Counted from the stretch's first letter, positions 43,116 through 51,096 are shown. The stretch is 64,000 bases of DNA from Paenibacillus amylolyticus (GCF_001570725.1 NZ_BCNV01000013.1:1-64000), one strand, 5' to 3'. Numbers and translations: made by a program. The notes: generated by a model from the letters alone, not told the origin.

Positions 43116-43155
43116 AGGGGTTACATTTTCCATTGAACCGGAAAACGTAACCCCT
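43116..43155. terminator. Long hairpin between the small gene and prs
   Basis: 16-base arms AGGGGTTACATTTTCC and GGAAAACGTAACCCCT with one mismatch and an eight-base loop, 22 bases after the prs stop. It probably ends prs transcription and could also serve the converging small gene. It lacks a T-run. Confidence 0.6.
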
Positions 43156-43177
43156 CTACTACTTTATGCAGACATCC

Positions 43178-44131
43178 TTATTCAATTTCAAACAGCTTGC
43201 TGATTGACAATTCCTCATGAACCCGGATAATTGCTTCTCCGAGCAAAGGCGCTACAGACAACACTTTGAGTTTGCTTGTCGGATTAGCATGCGTAATTGG
43301 AATGGTATCCGTTACGATGACTTCCTTCAATGGTGCATTCTCCAAACGTTCCATCGCAGGTCCGGACAATACTGGGTGAGTACAGCACGCGTATACTTCT
43401 TTCACGCCGCCTTCCATCAGAGCATTCGCTCCCAGTACAATCGTTCCCGCCGTGTCAATAATGTCATCGATCAGAATGGCTGTTTTACCCTCAATGTTAC
43501 CGATAATGTTCATCACTTCGCTCACATTCGGCTCAGGACGACGTTTGTCGATAATCGCAAGAGGTGCATTCAGGAAATCAGCCAGTTTACGTGCGCGGAC
43601 TACGCCACCGTGGTCAGGTGACACGACAACTGGATTTTCGATCTGTTTCGACCGGAAATATTGAGCCAGAATCGGCACGCCGAGCAAATGGTCGACCGGA
43701 ATGTCGAAGAATCCCTGAATCTGCATTGCATGCAAGTCCATCGCGATAACACGGGTTGCACCCGCTTTTTCGATCAGGTTGGCAACCAGTTTCGCCGTAA
43801 TTGGGTCACGTGAACGTGCCTTGCGATCCTGTCTTGCATAGCCATAGTAAGGAATAACGACGTTAATCGTCTTGGCAGATGCCCGTTTAAGTGCATCAAT
43901 CATAACGAGCATTTCCATCAGGTTGTCATTAACCGGCAAGCAAGTGGACTGCACGATGTAGACGTGACAACCCCGAACACTCTCGGAGAGTTTCACTTGA
44001 ATCTCGCCATCACTGAAGCTGGTTGTGTGAGATTCACCCATGGGAATCCCGATATAATCAGCAATTTGATGGGCGAGCTTGGGGTTAGAATTGCAAGTAA
44101 ATATTTTTAATTTCGAATCAAAATAAGTCAT
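43178..44131 (-). CDS. prs: Ribose-phosphate pyrophosphokinase
   Basis: Prs makes PRPP from ribose 5-phosphate and ATP, feeding purine, pyrimidine, NAD and His/Trp synthesis. The 317-residue protein has KIFTCNSNPKLAHQIADYIG at the N-terminus, GCHVYIVQSTCLPVNDNLME, the flexible catalytic loop YYGYARQDRKARSRDPITAK (about residues 95-114), and the ribose-5-phosphate loop ILIDDIIDTAGTI (about 218-230). GGAGGG precedes the ATG. It follows glmU by about 100 bases. Confidence 0.98.
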   Translation of the reverse strand: MTYFDSKLKIFTCNSNPKLAHQIADYIGIPMGESHTTSFSDGEIQVKLSESVRGCHVYIVQSTCLPVNDNLMEMLVMIDALKRASAKTINVVIPYYGYARQDRKARSRDPITAKLVANLIEKAGATRVIAMDLHAMQIQGFFDIPVDHLLGVPILAQYFRSKQIENPVVVSPDHGGVVRARKLADFLNAPLAIIDKRRPEPNVSEVMNIIGNIEGKTAILIDDIIDTAGTIVLGANALMEGGVKEVYACCTHPVLSGPAMERLENAPLKEVIVTDTIPITHANPTSKLKVLSVAPLLGEAIIRVHEELSISKLFEIE

Positions 44132-44191
44132 AAAATAAAAACCCTCCGTGCTGGTTCATTGGAATCAATAAGCGTCTGCGACATGTCGGCA

Positions 44192-44210
44192 CCTCCCGGT
44201 CTTCGGGAGG
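44192..44210 (-). repeat. Hairpin in the glmU-prs spacer
   Basis: Stem CCTCCCG/CGGGAGG with a five-base loop lies about 60 bases before the prs start and carries no T-run. It may shape the prs leader or protect a processed mRNA end. Confidence 0.4.
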
Positions 44211-44223
44211 CAATCTTGTTATC

Positions 44224-44243
44224 AAAACCCCTTATTGGGGTTT
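44224..44243 (-). terminator. Short hairpin at the glmU stop
   Basis: AAAACCCC/GGGGTTT flanks the glmU stop codon with a five-base loop and four Ts on the minus strand. It is probably a weak terminator that allows read-through into prs. Confidence 0.45.
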
Positions 44244-45632
44244 GGCATTCTGTTTCTTGGCTTTGGCACGTCCGCGAATCTTCTCCGCATAACCAGGTTT
44301 ATTCTCCTGACGTGGACGAGCAATGGCCAGATCATTCTCGGGAACGGAATGGGTAACGGTGGAACCAGCAACCACATAAGCGCCTTTTCCTACCGTAATC
44401 GGTGCAATCAGATTGACGTTGCTGCCTACAAAAGCATCATCTTCAATCGTTGTCACAGCTTTATTATAACCATCATAATTGACAGTTATTGCCCCACATC
44501 CAACATTTACGTTTTTCCCTACTTTGGCATCCCCAATATAGCTGAGATGAGATACTTTGGAACCTTCATCAATTGTAGCATTTTTCACTTCGACAAAGTC
44601 ACCAATTTTTACGTTGCGACCCAGTTTAGTCCCTGGACGCAAATTAGCATATGGACCTACCGTTGCATCAGAACCAATTTCGGCATTGGATACTACCGAA
44701 TGTTTAATCGTAACTCCGTCCTGAATAACACTGTCTTCCACATCTGCCTGAGGACCAATATGGCATGCTTCACCAATGGAAGTTGTGCCTTTGAGGATCG
44801 TCCCCGGATACAAAACGGTATCTGATCCAATCGTAACATCCGCTCCGATATATGTCGATGACGGATCAATGATTGTAACACCGTTCAACATATGGCGTAC
44901 GGCGAGACGTTCACGCATGAAGGCTTCGGCTTGTGAAAGTGCAAGTCGGTCGTTAACCCCGATGGATTCTGCGATGTCATCTGACATATAAGCCTCAACG
45001 ACTTCTCCATCATTGCGGAAAATGCCAACCACGTCTGTGAGATAATACTCTCCCTGAGCGTTCTGGTTCGTCACTTTTTCCAGGGCTGCGAACAATTTTG
45101 CATTATCAAAACAGTATGTGCCTGTGTTAATCTCATTCACAGCATCTTCTTGCTCTGTGCAATCCTTTTGTTCCACAATCCGTTGTACAGACCCATCTTC
45201 TCCGCGAATGACGCGGCCATAGCCTTTGGGATTGTCCAACTGAGCCGTAAGAACTGTTGCTGCTGCTCCGCTACTCTCATGCAGCTTCATCAGACCTTCC
45301 AACGTCTCACTGGTTACAAGCGGTGTATCTCCACAGACTACAATTGTAGAGCCAGTTTCACCGCCAAGCAAGGATTTAACCTGCTTCACTGCATGACCTG
45401 TACCCAGTTGTTCCGCCTGAAGTGCATACTCCGCTCTGGAACCCAAAAATGACTGCACCGCTTCGGCACCATGACCGACTACAACTACACTGCGTTCAAC
45501 GCCTGCGCTGAGTGCTGCATCCAGCACATGTCCAACCATAGGTTTACCGCACACGGGATGCAGTACTTTGTACAATTTTGATTTCATTCGTTTCCCTTGC
45601 CCTGCGGCAAGAACGATTGCCATTCGTTTCAA
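44232..45632 (-). CDS. glmU: Bifunctional N-acetylglucosamine-1-phosphate uridyltransferase/glucosamine-1-phosphate acetyltransferase
   Basis: GlmU makes UDP-GlcNAc, the precursor of peptidoglycan and wall polymers. The 466-residue protein has the N-terminal uridyltransferase motif AIVLAAGQGKRMKSKLYKVL (about residues 5-24), then VCGDTPLVT and NEINTGTYCFD. A left-handed beta-helix of hexapeptide repeats follows (about 255-440) with the acetyl-CoA site region KNVNVGCGAITVNYDG. The start is TTG, nine bases after GGAGG; the next ATG is too far from that site. It follows spoVG and precedes prs, as in B. subtilis. Confidence 0.97.
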   Translation of the reverse strand: MKRMAIVLAAGQGKRMKSKLYKVLHPVCGKPMVGHVLDAALSAGVERSVVVVGHGAEAVQSFLGSRAEYALQAEQLGTGHAVKQVKSLLGGETGSTIVVCGDTPLVTSETLEGLMKLHESSGAAATVLTAQLDNPKGYGRVIRGEDGSVQRIVEQKDCTEQEDAVNEINTGTYCFDNAKLFAALEKVTNQNAQGEYYLTDVVGIFRNDGEVVEAYMSDDIAESIGVNDRLALSQAEAFMRERLAVRHMLNGVTIIDPSSTYIGADVTIGSDTVLYPGTILKGTTSIGEACHIGPQADVEDSVIQDGVTIKHSVVSNAEIGSDATVGPYANLRPGTKLGRNVKIGDFVEVKNATIDEGSKVSHLSYIGDAKVGKNVNVGCGAITVNYDGYNKAVTTIEDDAFVGSNVNLIAPITVGKGAYVVAGSTVTHSVPENDLAIARPRQENKPGYAEKIRGRAKAKKQNAKPQ

Positions 45633-45700
45633 AATTAACGACCTCCTGTTCTGAAAATCCCATTGAATTGCATTGCTGATCTATATCCAATGAGTATCGT

Positions 45701-45895
45701 TCAGCCGGCTTCAAGCCGGTCCTGTTCATCGCCTGCTGTCTCTGTAATCACACGTAACAACGCGGACACCAACGAATCGTGACCTATATGTATACGCCGT
45801 GTACCTGCGAGCTTAACCGAATCCCAATGATTCCTAAGATGCCGCCCTGCCACCAAGCGCACGATGCGCTTTTTGTTCTCTGCTAATAAACTCAA
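45701..45895 (-). CDS. Doubtful 64-residue frame between spoVG and glmU
   Basis: A possible TTG-initiated frame encodes a basic protein (KKRIVRLVAGRHLRNHWDSV, then HIGHDSLVSALLRVITE). The residue mix looks protein-like, but I see no ribosome site. It lies behind the spoVG terminator, and its last codons contain a hairpin (CCGGCTTgaAGCCGG, about 45708-45723). It may be a small unknown gene, a decayed gene, or chance. Confidence 0.25.
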   Translation of the reverse strand: MSLLAENKKRIVRLVAGRHLRNHWDSVKLAGTRRIHIGHDSLVSALLRVITETAGDEQDRLEAG

Positions 45896-45925
45896 TACTG
45901 AATATATCTTATTCCGGTCAAAAAG

Positions 45926-45956
45926 AAAAGAGAGCCATAAGACATGGCTCTCTTTT
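45926..45956 (-). terminator. spoVG terminator
   Basis: Perfect 12-base stem AAAAGAGAGCCA/TGGCTCTCTTTT with a seven-base loop, about 22 bases after the spoVG stop, with a T-run on the minus strand. Confidence 0.9.
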
Positions 45957-45978
45957 CCTTCGAACCCCAATAATGTTC

Positions 45979-46263
45979 TCAGGCACCTTCTTCAATGACT
46001 TCTTCCTCAGTTGCTGCACGATCGTATTCAGTCAAAACTGCTGCCTGAATCTTCTCACGAGTACCGGAAGAGATCGGGTGGGCGATATCACGGAACTCTC
46101 CGTCAGGAGTACGCTTGCTCGGCATAGCAACAAACATTCCGTTGTTACCATCAATGACACGAATGTCATGAACGACGAATTCGTTATCGATGGTAATGGA
46201 TGCGATAGCCTTCATTCTCCCCTCCGAGTTAACACGGCGGAGTCTGACATCCGTAATTTGCAT
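45979..46263 (-). CDS. spoVG: SpoVG, RNA-binding developmental regulator
   Basis: SpoVG affects septation and cortex formation, and homologues bind RNA and DNA. The 94-residue protein has the family N-terminus QITDVRLRRVNSEGRMKAIA, ITIDNEFVVHDIRVIDG, GMFVAMPSKRTPDGEFRDI and a C-terminal helix ending in acidic residues. I start at 46263 after AAGGTGG. A sigma-H promoter like that of B. subtilis spoVG lies upstream. B. subtilis has ridA (yabJ) between purR and spoVG; it is absent here. Confidence 0.97.
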   Translation of the reverse strand: MQITDVRLRRVNSEGRMKAIASITIDNEFVVHDIRVIDGNNGMFVAMPSKRTPDGEFRDIAHPISSGTREKIQAAVLTEYDRAATEEEVIEEGA

Positions 46264-46302
46264 GTGTGTGTTCACCACCTTTTTCCATCAGAACTTGGTG
46301 TA

Positions 46303-46330
46303 TAATTCCACACAGCCTATACGAACTCCT
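46303..46330 (-). promoter_or_regulatory. Sigma-H promoter of spoVG
   Basis: Minus strand: AGGAGTT, 12-base spacer, GTGGAATTA. This matches the sigma-H consensus (RnAGGAwWW, RnnGAATww), and its -10 resembles the B. subtilis spoVG promoter. An AT-rich stretch (46331-46400) lies upstream, where AbrB binds in B. subtilis. Confidence 0.75.
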
Positions 46331-46347
46331 TCTTTTTATAACCACAA

Positions 46348-46378
46348 AAATTTCCTAATTTCAGGAATTTTTTTATTT
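46348..46378 (-). terminator. purR terminator
   Basis: Imperfect stem AAATTCCT/AGGAAATTT on the minus strand with a T5 tail, about 75 bases after the purR stop and just upstream of the spoVG -35. Confidence 0.55.
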
Positions 46379-46451
46379 AATACACAATTCGACAACGTTA
46401 GTGCCAGGTCGATGGAAAAGAACCTTTACCGACACAAAATTCGTCATCTTT

Positions 46452-47279
46452 CTACAGGTCGAAATAGTTACCAGGCTTGACGGAAATGTGTCTGCTCTTG
46501 GCATCAACCGCTGTCAGCTTCGCCAGAGAGACGTAATCCGTTAATAGGCGTTCCTCTGAATCTACAGAACCAGATTCCACCAGTACCCCTACCCCGGCTA
46601 CCGTAGCATTAAACTCGGCCAAAAGATCGATCATTCCTTGCACCGTACCCCCAGCCTTCATGAAGTCATCCACAATGAGTACTCTGGAATGCTCACGCAT
46701 TGCCCTGCGGGACAGGGACATGGTATGCAGACTTTTATGGGACCCGGATACATAATTGATACTTACGGCCGATCCTTCTGTAGCCTGATGGTCCCTGCGT
46801 ACGAGCACGACAGGCAGGTTGAGCTGGGCTCCGGTCGCATAAGCCAGTGGGATTCCCTTGGTTTCTACCGTCATAACCACATCAATATTCATATTGCCAA
46901 AGGCCGTTGCAAAGATCTTGCCGGCTTCATTCATCAATGCGGGTTGTCCAAGCAGATCGGACATGTACAGGTATTCTCCAGGCAAGATCCGATCAGGCTG
47001 CGCAAGCTGGGTCGACAGTCGCTCCGCAAATGCCAGTGCCAGTTCTCGAGACACTTTCGGAATCCATCTTACTCCCCCGGCTGCTCCAGCCAGTGTATGC
47101 AGTTCTCCTGACCCACCTTCTTCGAACACTTCCTTGATAATCGCCAAATCTTCACTAATCGAAGACTTCGCGGCTCCATAGCGTTCGGCAAATGTGGTCA
47201 ACGGAATAACCGTATGCGGTCTGGACAATAAGTATTGCGTCATTTCAACCAGCCTTGCGCTTCGTTTTAACTTCTTCAC
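46452..47279 (-). CDS. purR: Purine operon repressor PurR
   Basis: The Bacillus-type PurR represses purine genes; PRPP relieves DNA binding and (p)ppGpp competes with PRPP. The 275-residue protein has an N-terminal winged helix (about residues 1-70: RLVEMTQYLLSRPHTVIPL, YGAAKSSISEDLAIIK) and a phosphoribosyltransferase-like domain with the PRPP loop VLIVDDFMKAGGTVQGMIDL (about 199-218). The start is GTG after GAGG. A PurBox-like sequence (AAATCCGAATAAT, 47312-47324) precedes the gene, but no second inverted copy is clear. Confidence 0.96.
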   Translation of the reverse strand: MKKLKRSARLVEMTQYLLSRPHTVIPLTTFAERYGAAKSSISEDLAIIKEVFEEGGSGELHTLAGAAGGVRWIPKVSRELALAFAERLSTQLAQPDRILPGEYLYMSDLLGQPALMNEAGKIFATAFGNMNIDVVMTVETKGIPLAYATGAQLNLPVVLVRRDHQATEGSAVSINYVSGSHKSLHTMSLSRRAMREHSRVLIVDDFMKAGGTVQGMIDLLAEFNATVAGVGVLVESGSVDSEERLLTDYVSLAKLTAVDAKSRHISVKPGNYFDL

Positions 47280-47376
47280 AGAGATCCATCCTCACGATCA
47301 CGGAAACATCCAAATCCGAATAATTATTTAAAAATATACCACCTTTATACGTGTTTGTACATTATAAAAGCGAATT

Positions 47377-48240
47377 TTACGTCAACATACGTACAGCGTA
47401 TACTTCTTTGCAGAAGCCGCGCAGACCATTGTAGATCCGGGCAACCTTGGATTCTTTGGAGACCAGACCGAATACCGTTGGGCCGCTACCGGACATCAAC
47501 ACGCCGTCTGCACCGAGCCGAATCATGGCATCCTTCAGATGCTGAACTTCCGGATACAGCTTCAACGTTACATCCTCAAGCACATTGCCCATCTGGTTGC
47601 ACACTTCCGTAAATGATTGGTTACGAATAGCCTGCTCCATTTTGGACGCACTCGGATGACGAACAATCTTGTCACTGCGGAACCGTCCGTAGACATCGGC
47701 AGTAGACACATTGATCGGAGGCTTTGCCAGAATCACCCAGCATTGCGGCGGATTAGGTATGGGAGTCAATTTCTCACCGCGCCCTGTCGCGAGTGCAGTC
47801 CCTCCTGTGATACAGAATGGAACATCCGAACCGAGTTCAGCTCCAAGCTCCTGAAGTTCGTGATCCGGTATATTCAGCCGCCACAGACGGTTCAATCCAC
47901 GCAGCGCTGCTGCTGCATCACTGCTGCCTCCGGCAAGTCCAGCTGCAACCGGAATCTTTTTATCCAGATGAATATGGACGCCCGTACGCACGTTATAGCG
48001 CTCCTTAATAAGCCTGGCTGCCTGGAAGGCCAGATTCTTCTCGTCCAGCGGGATATATCCAGCCTGACTGGAGATGAAAATGGTATCTCGCGGCAACTCC
48101 GACATTTCCAGGCGATCAGCCAGATCGACCATGGTCATGATCATTTCAACCTCATGGAATCCATCGCTTCTTTTATGTAAAACGTCCAGCATCAAATTAA
48201 TTTTAGCAGGCGCTTTTTCGTAAATTTTCAAGGCGTTCAC
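47377..48240 (-). CDS. ispE: 4-diphosphocytidyl-2-C-methyl-D-erythritol kinase
   Basis: IspE phosphorylates CDP-methylerythritol in the MEP route to isoprenoids. The 287-residue GHMP kinase has EKAPAKINLMLDVLHKRSDG (about residues 8-27), the ATP loop PVAAGLAGGSSDAAAALRGL (about 96-115), and the C-terminal MSGSGPTVFGL (about 254-264). The start is GTG after AGGTGAGG. It lies between sspF and purR, the usual order. Confidence 0.96.
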   Translation of the reverse strand: MNALKIYEKAPAKINLMLDVLHKRSDGFHEVEMIMTMVDLADRLEMSELPRDTIFISSQAGYIPLDEKNLAFQAARLIKERYNVRTGVHIHLDKKIPVAAGLAGGSSDAAAALRGLNRLWRLNIPDHELQELGAELGSDVPFCITGGTALATGRGEKLTPIPNPPQCWVILAKPPINVSTADVYGRFRSDKIVRHPSASKMEQAIRNQSFTEVCNQMGNVLEDVTLKLYPEVQHLKDAMIRLGADGVLMSGSGPTVFGLVSKESKVARIYNGLRGFCKEVYAVRMLT

Positions 48241-48326
48241 CCGTCCTCACCTTTTCCCTAAGACAACTTAACATATTATATCAAAATGGGGCTGTCAAGT
48301 CATTTCTATTCCGCATCTAAGGGGAA

Positions 48327-48362
48327 AAAGCGGGGTTATTCCTGACGGATTTCCCCGCTTTT
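48327..48362 (-). terminator. sspF terminator
   Basis: Stem AAAGCGGGG/CCCCGCTTT (48327-48335, 48353-48361) with a T-run on the minus strand, 20 bases after the sspF stop. Confidence 0.88.
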
Positions 48363-48380
48363 CAGTCTGCTTGAACCGGA

Positions 48381-48557
48381 TTAAGATTTGCGCGCAGCCT
48401 GCTCAGCCAGTTGAATGGCTCTTTTCACCATGTTTCCTGCATCCTTGGCTTTAATTCCGCCCCAGCCTTCCTGTTGCACCGTATCATAGAAACCCAGGTC
48501 TTTTGCCAGCTCATTCTTCAGATCCTCTGACATGACACTTCTTCTTCTCCGACTCAT
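48381..48557 (-). CDS. sspF: Small acid-soluble spore protein, alpha/beta-type (SspF)
   Basis: A 58-residue frame encodes a basic protein: MSRRRRSVMSEDLKNELAKD at the start, GFYDTVQQEGWGGIKAKDAG in the middle and KRAIQLAEQAAR at the end. The ELAKDLGFYDTV and GWGGIKAKDAGNMV segments are hallmarks of alpha/beta SASPs, which coat and protect spore DNA. GAGGAGGATGG gives a strong ribosome site. A sigma-G-like promoter lies about 120 bases upstream and a terminator follows. B. subtilis has sspF at the same place between veg and ispE. Confidence 0.93.
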   Translation of the reverse strand: MSRRRRSVMSEDLKNELAKDLGFYDTVQQEGWGGIKAKDAGNMVKRAIQLAEQAARKS

Positions 48558-48681
48558 GAACCATCCTCCTCCAAAGTAATTTCATGATGTAATGAGTTCG
48601 TTCACGTTTTGGACATTTTAGCATCAGGCCAGGTTCAGCTCCTGCATTTGCTTTAGGAAACTGTTCCTTCACCTGTCCAAG

Positions 48682-48712
48682 TAGTATGCCGCGACCGTTC
48701 CTCGCTCATTCC
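48682..48712 (-). promoter_or_regulatory. Candidate sigma-G promoter of sspF
   Basis: Minus strand: GGAATG, 18-base spacer, CATACTA. The -10 is a perfect sigma-G element and the -35 a partial match to TGAATA. The location fits a forespore-expressed SASP gene. Confidence 0.6.
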
Positions 48713-48762
48713 TGCGTATGTATCGTTTACCTTTGGAGGCGAATTGGGGATTTAGTAAAAAC

Positions 48763-48794
48763 AAAAAAGCGATCCGCCTTGTGGGGCGAATCGC
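48763..48794 (-). terminator. veg terminator
   Basis: Stem GCGATCCGCC/GGCGAATCGC with one internal mismatch and a T6 run on the minus strand, about 15 bases after the veg stop. Confidence 0.88.
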
Positions 48795-48808
48795 CTGTAA
48801 AACGATAC

Positions 48809-49084
48809 TTACGTCTCCATGTAGGAGCTATGCGTCTGGCTGCCCGGGTCAAAGACCATGACTTCCACCGATTCCGTAAGTATATCCGCATAACTATAAG
48901 ATACTCGCTTGAAGGTTTCTTGCTCCTCATCAAGCTTAACGATAAAAACAGAAGGGTACGTTTCTTCCAATACACCCGTACGCTCAATGGTCTTACGGCG
49001 GCCACCATTAGCCCGCAACATAATTTTCTGACCTATATGTGCGTCGAGATTGCGTTTGATATCCAACAGCGTGTTTTTAGCCAT
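48809..49084 (-). CDS. veg: Veg protein
   Basis: The 91-residue protein matches the Veg family throughout: TLLDIKRNLDAHIGQKIMLR, ANGGRRKTIERTGVLEETYP, SVFIVKLDEEQETFKRVSYS and YADILTESVEV. In B. subtilis Veg is very strongly expressed and stimulates biofilm genes (family knowledge). The fold is a small SH3-like beta barrel. AGAGGTGG precedes the ATG, and two consensus-like promoters lie within 100 bases upstream. It is a single-gene unit between yabG and sspF. Confidence 0.96.
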   Translation of the reverse strand: MAKNTLLDIKRNLDAHIGQKIMLRANGGRRKTIERTGVLEETYPSVFIVKLDEEQETFKRVSYSYADILTESVEVMVFDPGSQTHSSYMET

Positions 49085-49111
49085 TGTCGACGACCACCTC
49101 TTTTCTTGTCC

Positions 49112-49140
49112 ATTATACCGGATTTTACAGTCATTGTCAA
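49112..49140 (-). promoter_or_regulatory. veg promoter, proximal
   Basis: Minus strand: TTGACA, 17-base spacer, TATAAT, a perfect sigma-A consensus with ideal spacing, 28 bases before the ATG. Confidence 0.9.
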
Positions 49141-49153
49141 ATCAAAACTAATT

Positions 49154-49183
49154 ATTATATCAGCATCAAAAAGTTGTTGTCAA
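49154..49183 (-). promoter_or_regulatory. veg promoter, distal
   Basis: Minus strand: TTGACA, 18-base spacer, TATAAT. It is a second perfect pair of hexamers just upstream of the proximal one. Confidence 0.8.
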
Positions 49184-49200
49184 TGAATTTTTTTGCAAAC

Positions 49201-49225
49201 AAAAAAAGCCCCAAATTGGGACTTT
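49201..49225 (-). terminator. yabG terminator
   Basis: Stem AAAGTCCC/GGGGCTTT with a short loop and a T7 run on the minus strand, 13 bases after the yabG stop. It overlaps the space upstream of the veg promoters. Confidence 0.85.
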
Positions 49226-49237
49226 AAATGGCCTACA

Positions 49238-50134
49238 TCAGACTGCCGATGGGTTCACTTTTAGCGTTGATAAATCATTCAATCCCGGCAGGCCTACCCG
49301 GTAACTCCCGCGTGTCTCCACACCACCCACACCCTGGCTACCACTGATGGTATTGTGCAGGACATCGTTCATGTTGACGGTATCCCTAACAGATGTGAAG
49401 GAAGCCTTGGCTGCCACATAGACCGGATCAAGTGCATGAATGAGAATTCTGCCCGGAGAACTGGCAAAGTTCGCTCCAGCACGCAGCAGTGCCTCAAAAT
49501 GGGACTGACAGGCTCCTGCCACAATGGTGAGTGCGTCCAGATGGCGTTCGTATTGTCTGGCCACCTGAATGGCCGACACAAAATTTTGTGAGTTCTTGTA
49601 GCTACCAAGACTATATAAGTCGTAGGGCTGACGTGTCTTAAGTACCCCATCATGACCCGTAATGACCACGATATCCGGACGTACTTTGGGTAATAAACGG
49701 TATAAGGTATCTGCCATTGCCGATTCATGGACATATTGTCCCTCTGCGGGAACACGAAGTTGCTCATAAAGATCCATACTTTTTTTCAAATAATTCGGAT
49801 CTCCGTCCAGATGAAGCACCTTGCCAGGCATTTCAAAATAAGCCGGTTCCTGCTGGGCAGACCAATCCTGCACCAGACCTTCACGATTCCGCTCAGCCTG
49901 TTCCATACGATTCTGCTGCAGGCGGGACAAGGTCTGATGTGCCTTAATATGCGCCTGTCTGGTCTTTGCGCTTTGTGGTTCGTAGGGAACCTGTATCAAA
50001 TCGTCCACCGGGGAATCAGCAATCAGCCGGAACTCAGTCCCTTTAATGACCGCAGCATCCAACTGAAGGCCTTCCACCCGAAAAGTCACATCGCCGCCGT
50101 ATGACTTCCGAACGACCAAGTCTCCGATATTCAT
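49238..50134 (-). CDS. yabG: Sporulation-specific protease YabG
   Basis: YabG is a mother-cell protease that processes coat proteins such as SpoIVA and SafA. The 298-residue protein has an N-terminal beta-barrel part (NIGDLVVRKSYGGDVTFRVE) and the family's central motifs VLHLDGDPNYLKKSMDLYEQ, RPDIVVITGHDGVLKT and LYSLGSYKNSQNFVSAIQVA. Further on are IVAGACQSHFEALLRAGANF, which has the conserved cysteine and serine, and GVGGVETRGSYRVGLPG. I start at 50134; AGAGGTG lies nine bases upstream. It lies between rsmA and veg as in B. subtilis. Confidence 0.95.
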   Translation of the reverse strand: MNIGDLVVRKSYGGDVTFRVEGLQLDAAVIKGTEFRLIADSPVDDLIQVPYEPQSAKTRQAHIKAHQTLSRLQQNRMEQAERNREGLVQDWSAQQEPAYFEMPGKVLHLDGDPNYLKKSMDLYEQLRVPAEGQYVHESAMADTLYRLLPKVRPDIVVITGHDGVLKTRQPYDLYSLGSYKNSQNFVSAIQVARQYERHLDALTIVAGACQSHFEALLRAGANFASSPGRILIHALDPVYVAAKASFTSVRDTVNMNDVLHNTISGSQGVGGVETRGSYRVGLPGLNDLSTLKVNPSAV

Positions 50135-50193
50135 CAACGTAATCACCTCTACCCCATCGTATGGGCAGAGACCCGGTTTGGTTCATTCGAATT

Positions 50194-51096
50194 TTACAGC
50201 GCGGCGCGTACCCCTGCTTCCCACATCACGGTGCTGAGTGTAGCGTACTCCTGCAAACTTAACGTCTCTCCGCGTCGGGACGGTTGAATACCTGCCTGCT
50301 CCAGCAGAATGTCTGCCTGTTCCCGGTTCTCCTTCGTGAAAAAACGTGCTTTCAGGTTGTTCGAGATTGTTTTTCTCCGCTGGGCAAAAGAAGCCTGTAC
50401 CACTTCGAAGTAGTGTGCTTCATCCGGAATCTCCACGGGCGGTTGCTCACGCACCTTCAGCTTAATAACAGCCGACTCCACGTTAGGTTGCGGAATGAAG
50501 ACCGTAGGAGGCACAATACACACAAGCTCCGGCATACTGTAGTACTGAACCGCGATGCTCAGACTGCCGTAGTCTTTTGATCCAGGTGCAGCAGCCATGC
50601 GTTCAGCCACTTCTTTTTGAATCATGACAACGATGCTGTCTACTGGCAGCTTCTCTTCCAGCAGTTTCATCATGATTGGGGTCGTTACATAGTAAGGCAG
50701 GTTAGCCACGACACTAACTTTGTCCACGGATGCAAAATCCGTATTAAACAACTCAGCCAGATCAAGCTTCAGCACATCCCCATGATGAACACGTACATTT
50801 GAATAAGGCTGCATCACTTCTCCCAGGATTGGGATCAAGCGCTGATCAATCTCTACAGCTGTGACAGGACCGGCTACCCGAGCCAAACGCTCCGTAAGGG
50901 CTCCAATACCCGGCCCAATCTCCAACGCGCCCTTGGACTCGTCCAAATCGGCTGCATTCACGATTTTGTTTAGTATATTTTGATCAATCAGAAAGTTCTG
51001 ACCCAGACTTTTCTTGAATGAGAATCCGTGTCTTTGAATAATCTCTTTGGTTCGCTTGGGCGTTGCAATTTCTATCGTTTCTTCCATGTCCTTCAT
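50194..51096 (-). CDS. rsmA: 16S rRNA (A1518/A1519-N6)-dimethyltransferase RsmA (KsgA)
   Basis: RsmA dimethylates two adjacent adenines in helix 45 of 16S rRNA, a late step and checkpoint of 30S assembly. The 300-residue protein has the SAM-binding KKSLGQNFLIDQNIL (about residues 30-44), ALEIGPGIGALTERLA, the catalytic motif VVANLPYYVTTPI and FAQRRKTISNNLKA. I start at 51096, 10 bases after AAGGA. rnmV lies four bases upstream, so the two are one transcript; KsgA and RNase M5 both act on rRNA. Confidence 0.96.
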   Translation of the reverse strand: MKDMEETIEIATPKRTKEIIQRHGFSFKKSLGQNFLIDQNILNKIVNAADLDESKGALEIGPGIGALTERLARVAGPVTAVEIDQRLIPILGEVMQPYSNVRVHHGDVLKLDLAELFNTDFASVDKVSVVANLPYYVTTPIMMKLLEEKLPVDSIVVMIQKEVAERMAAAPGSKDYGSLSIAVQYYSMPELVCIVPPTVFIPQPNVESAVIKLKVREQPPVEIPDEAHYFEVVQASFAQRRKTISNNLKARFFTKENREQADILLEQAGIQPSRRGETLSLQEYATLSTVMWEAGVRAAL

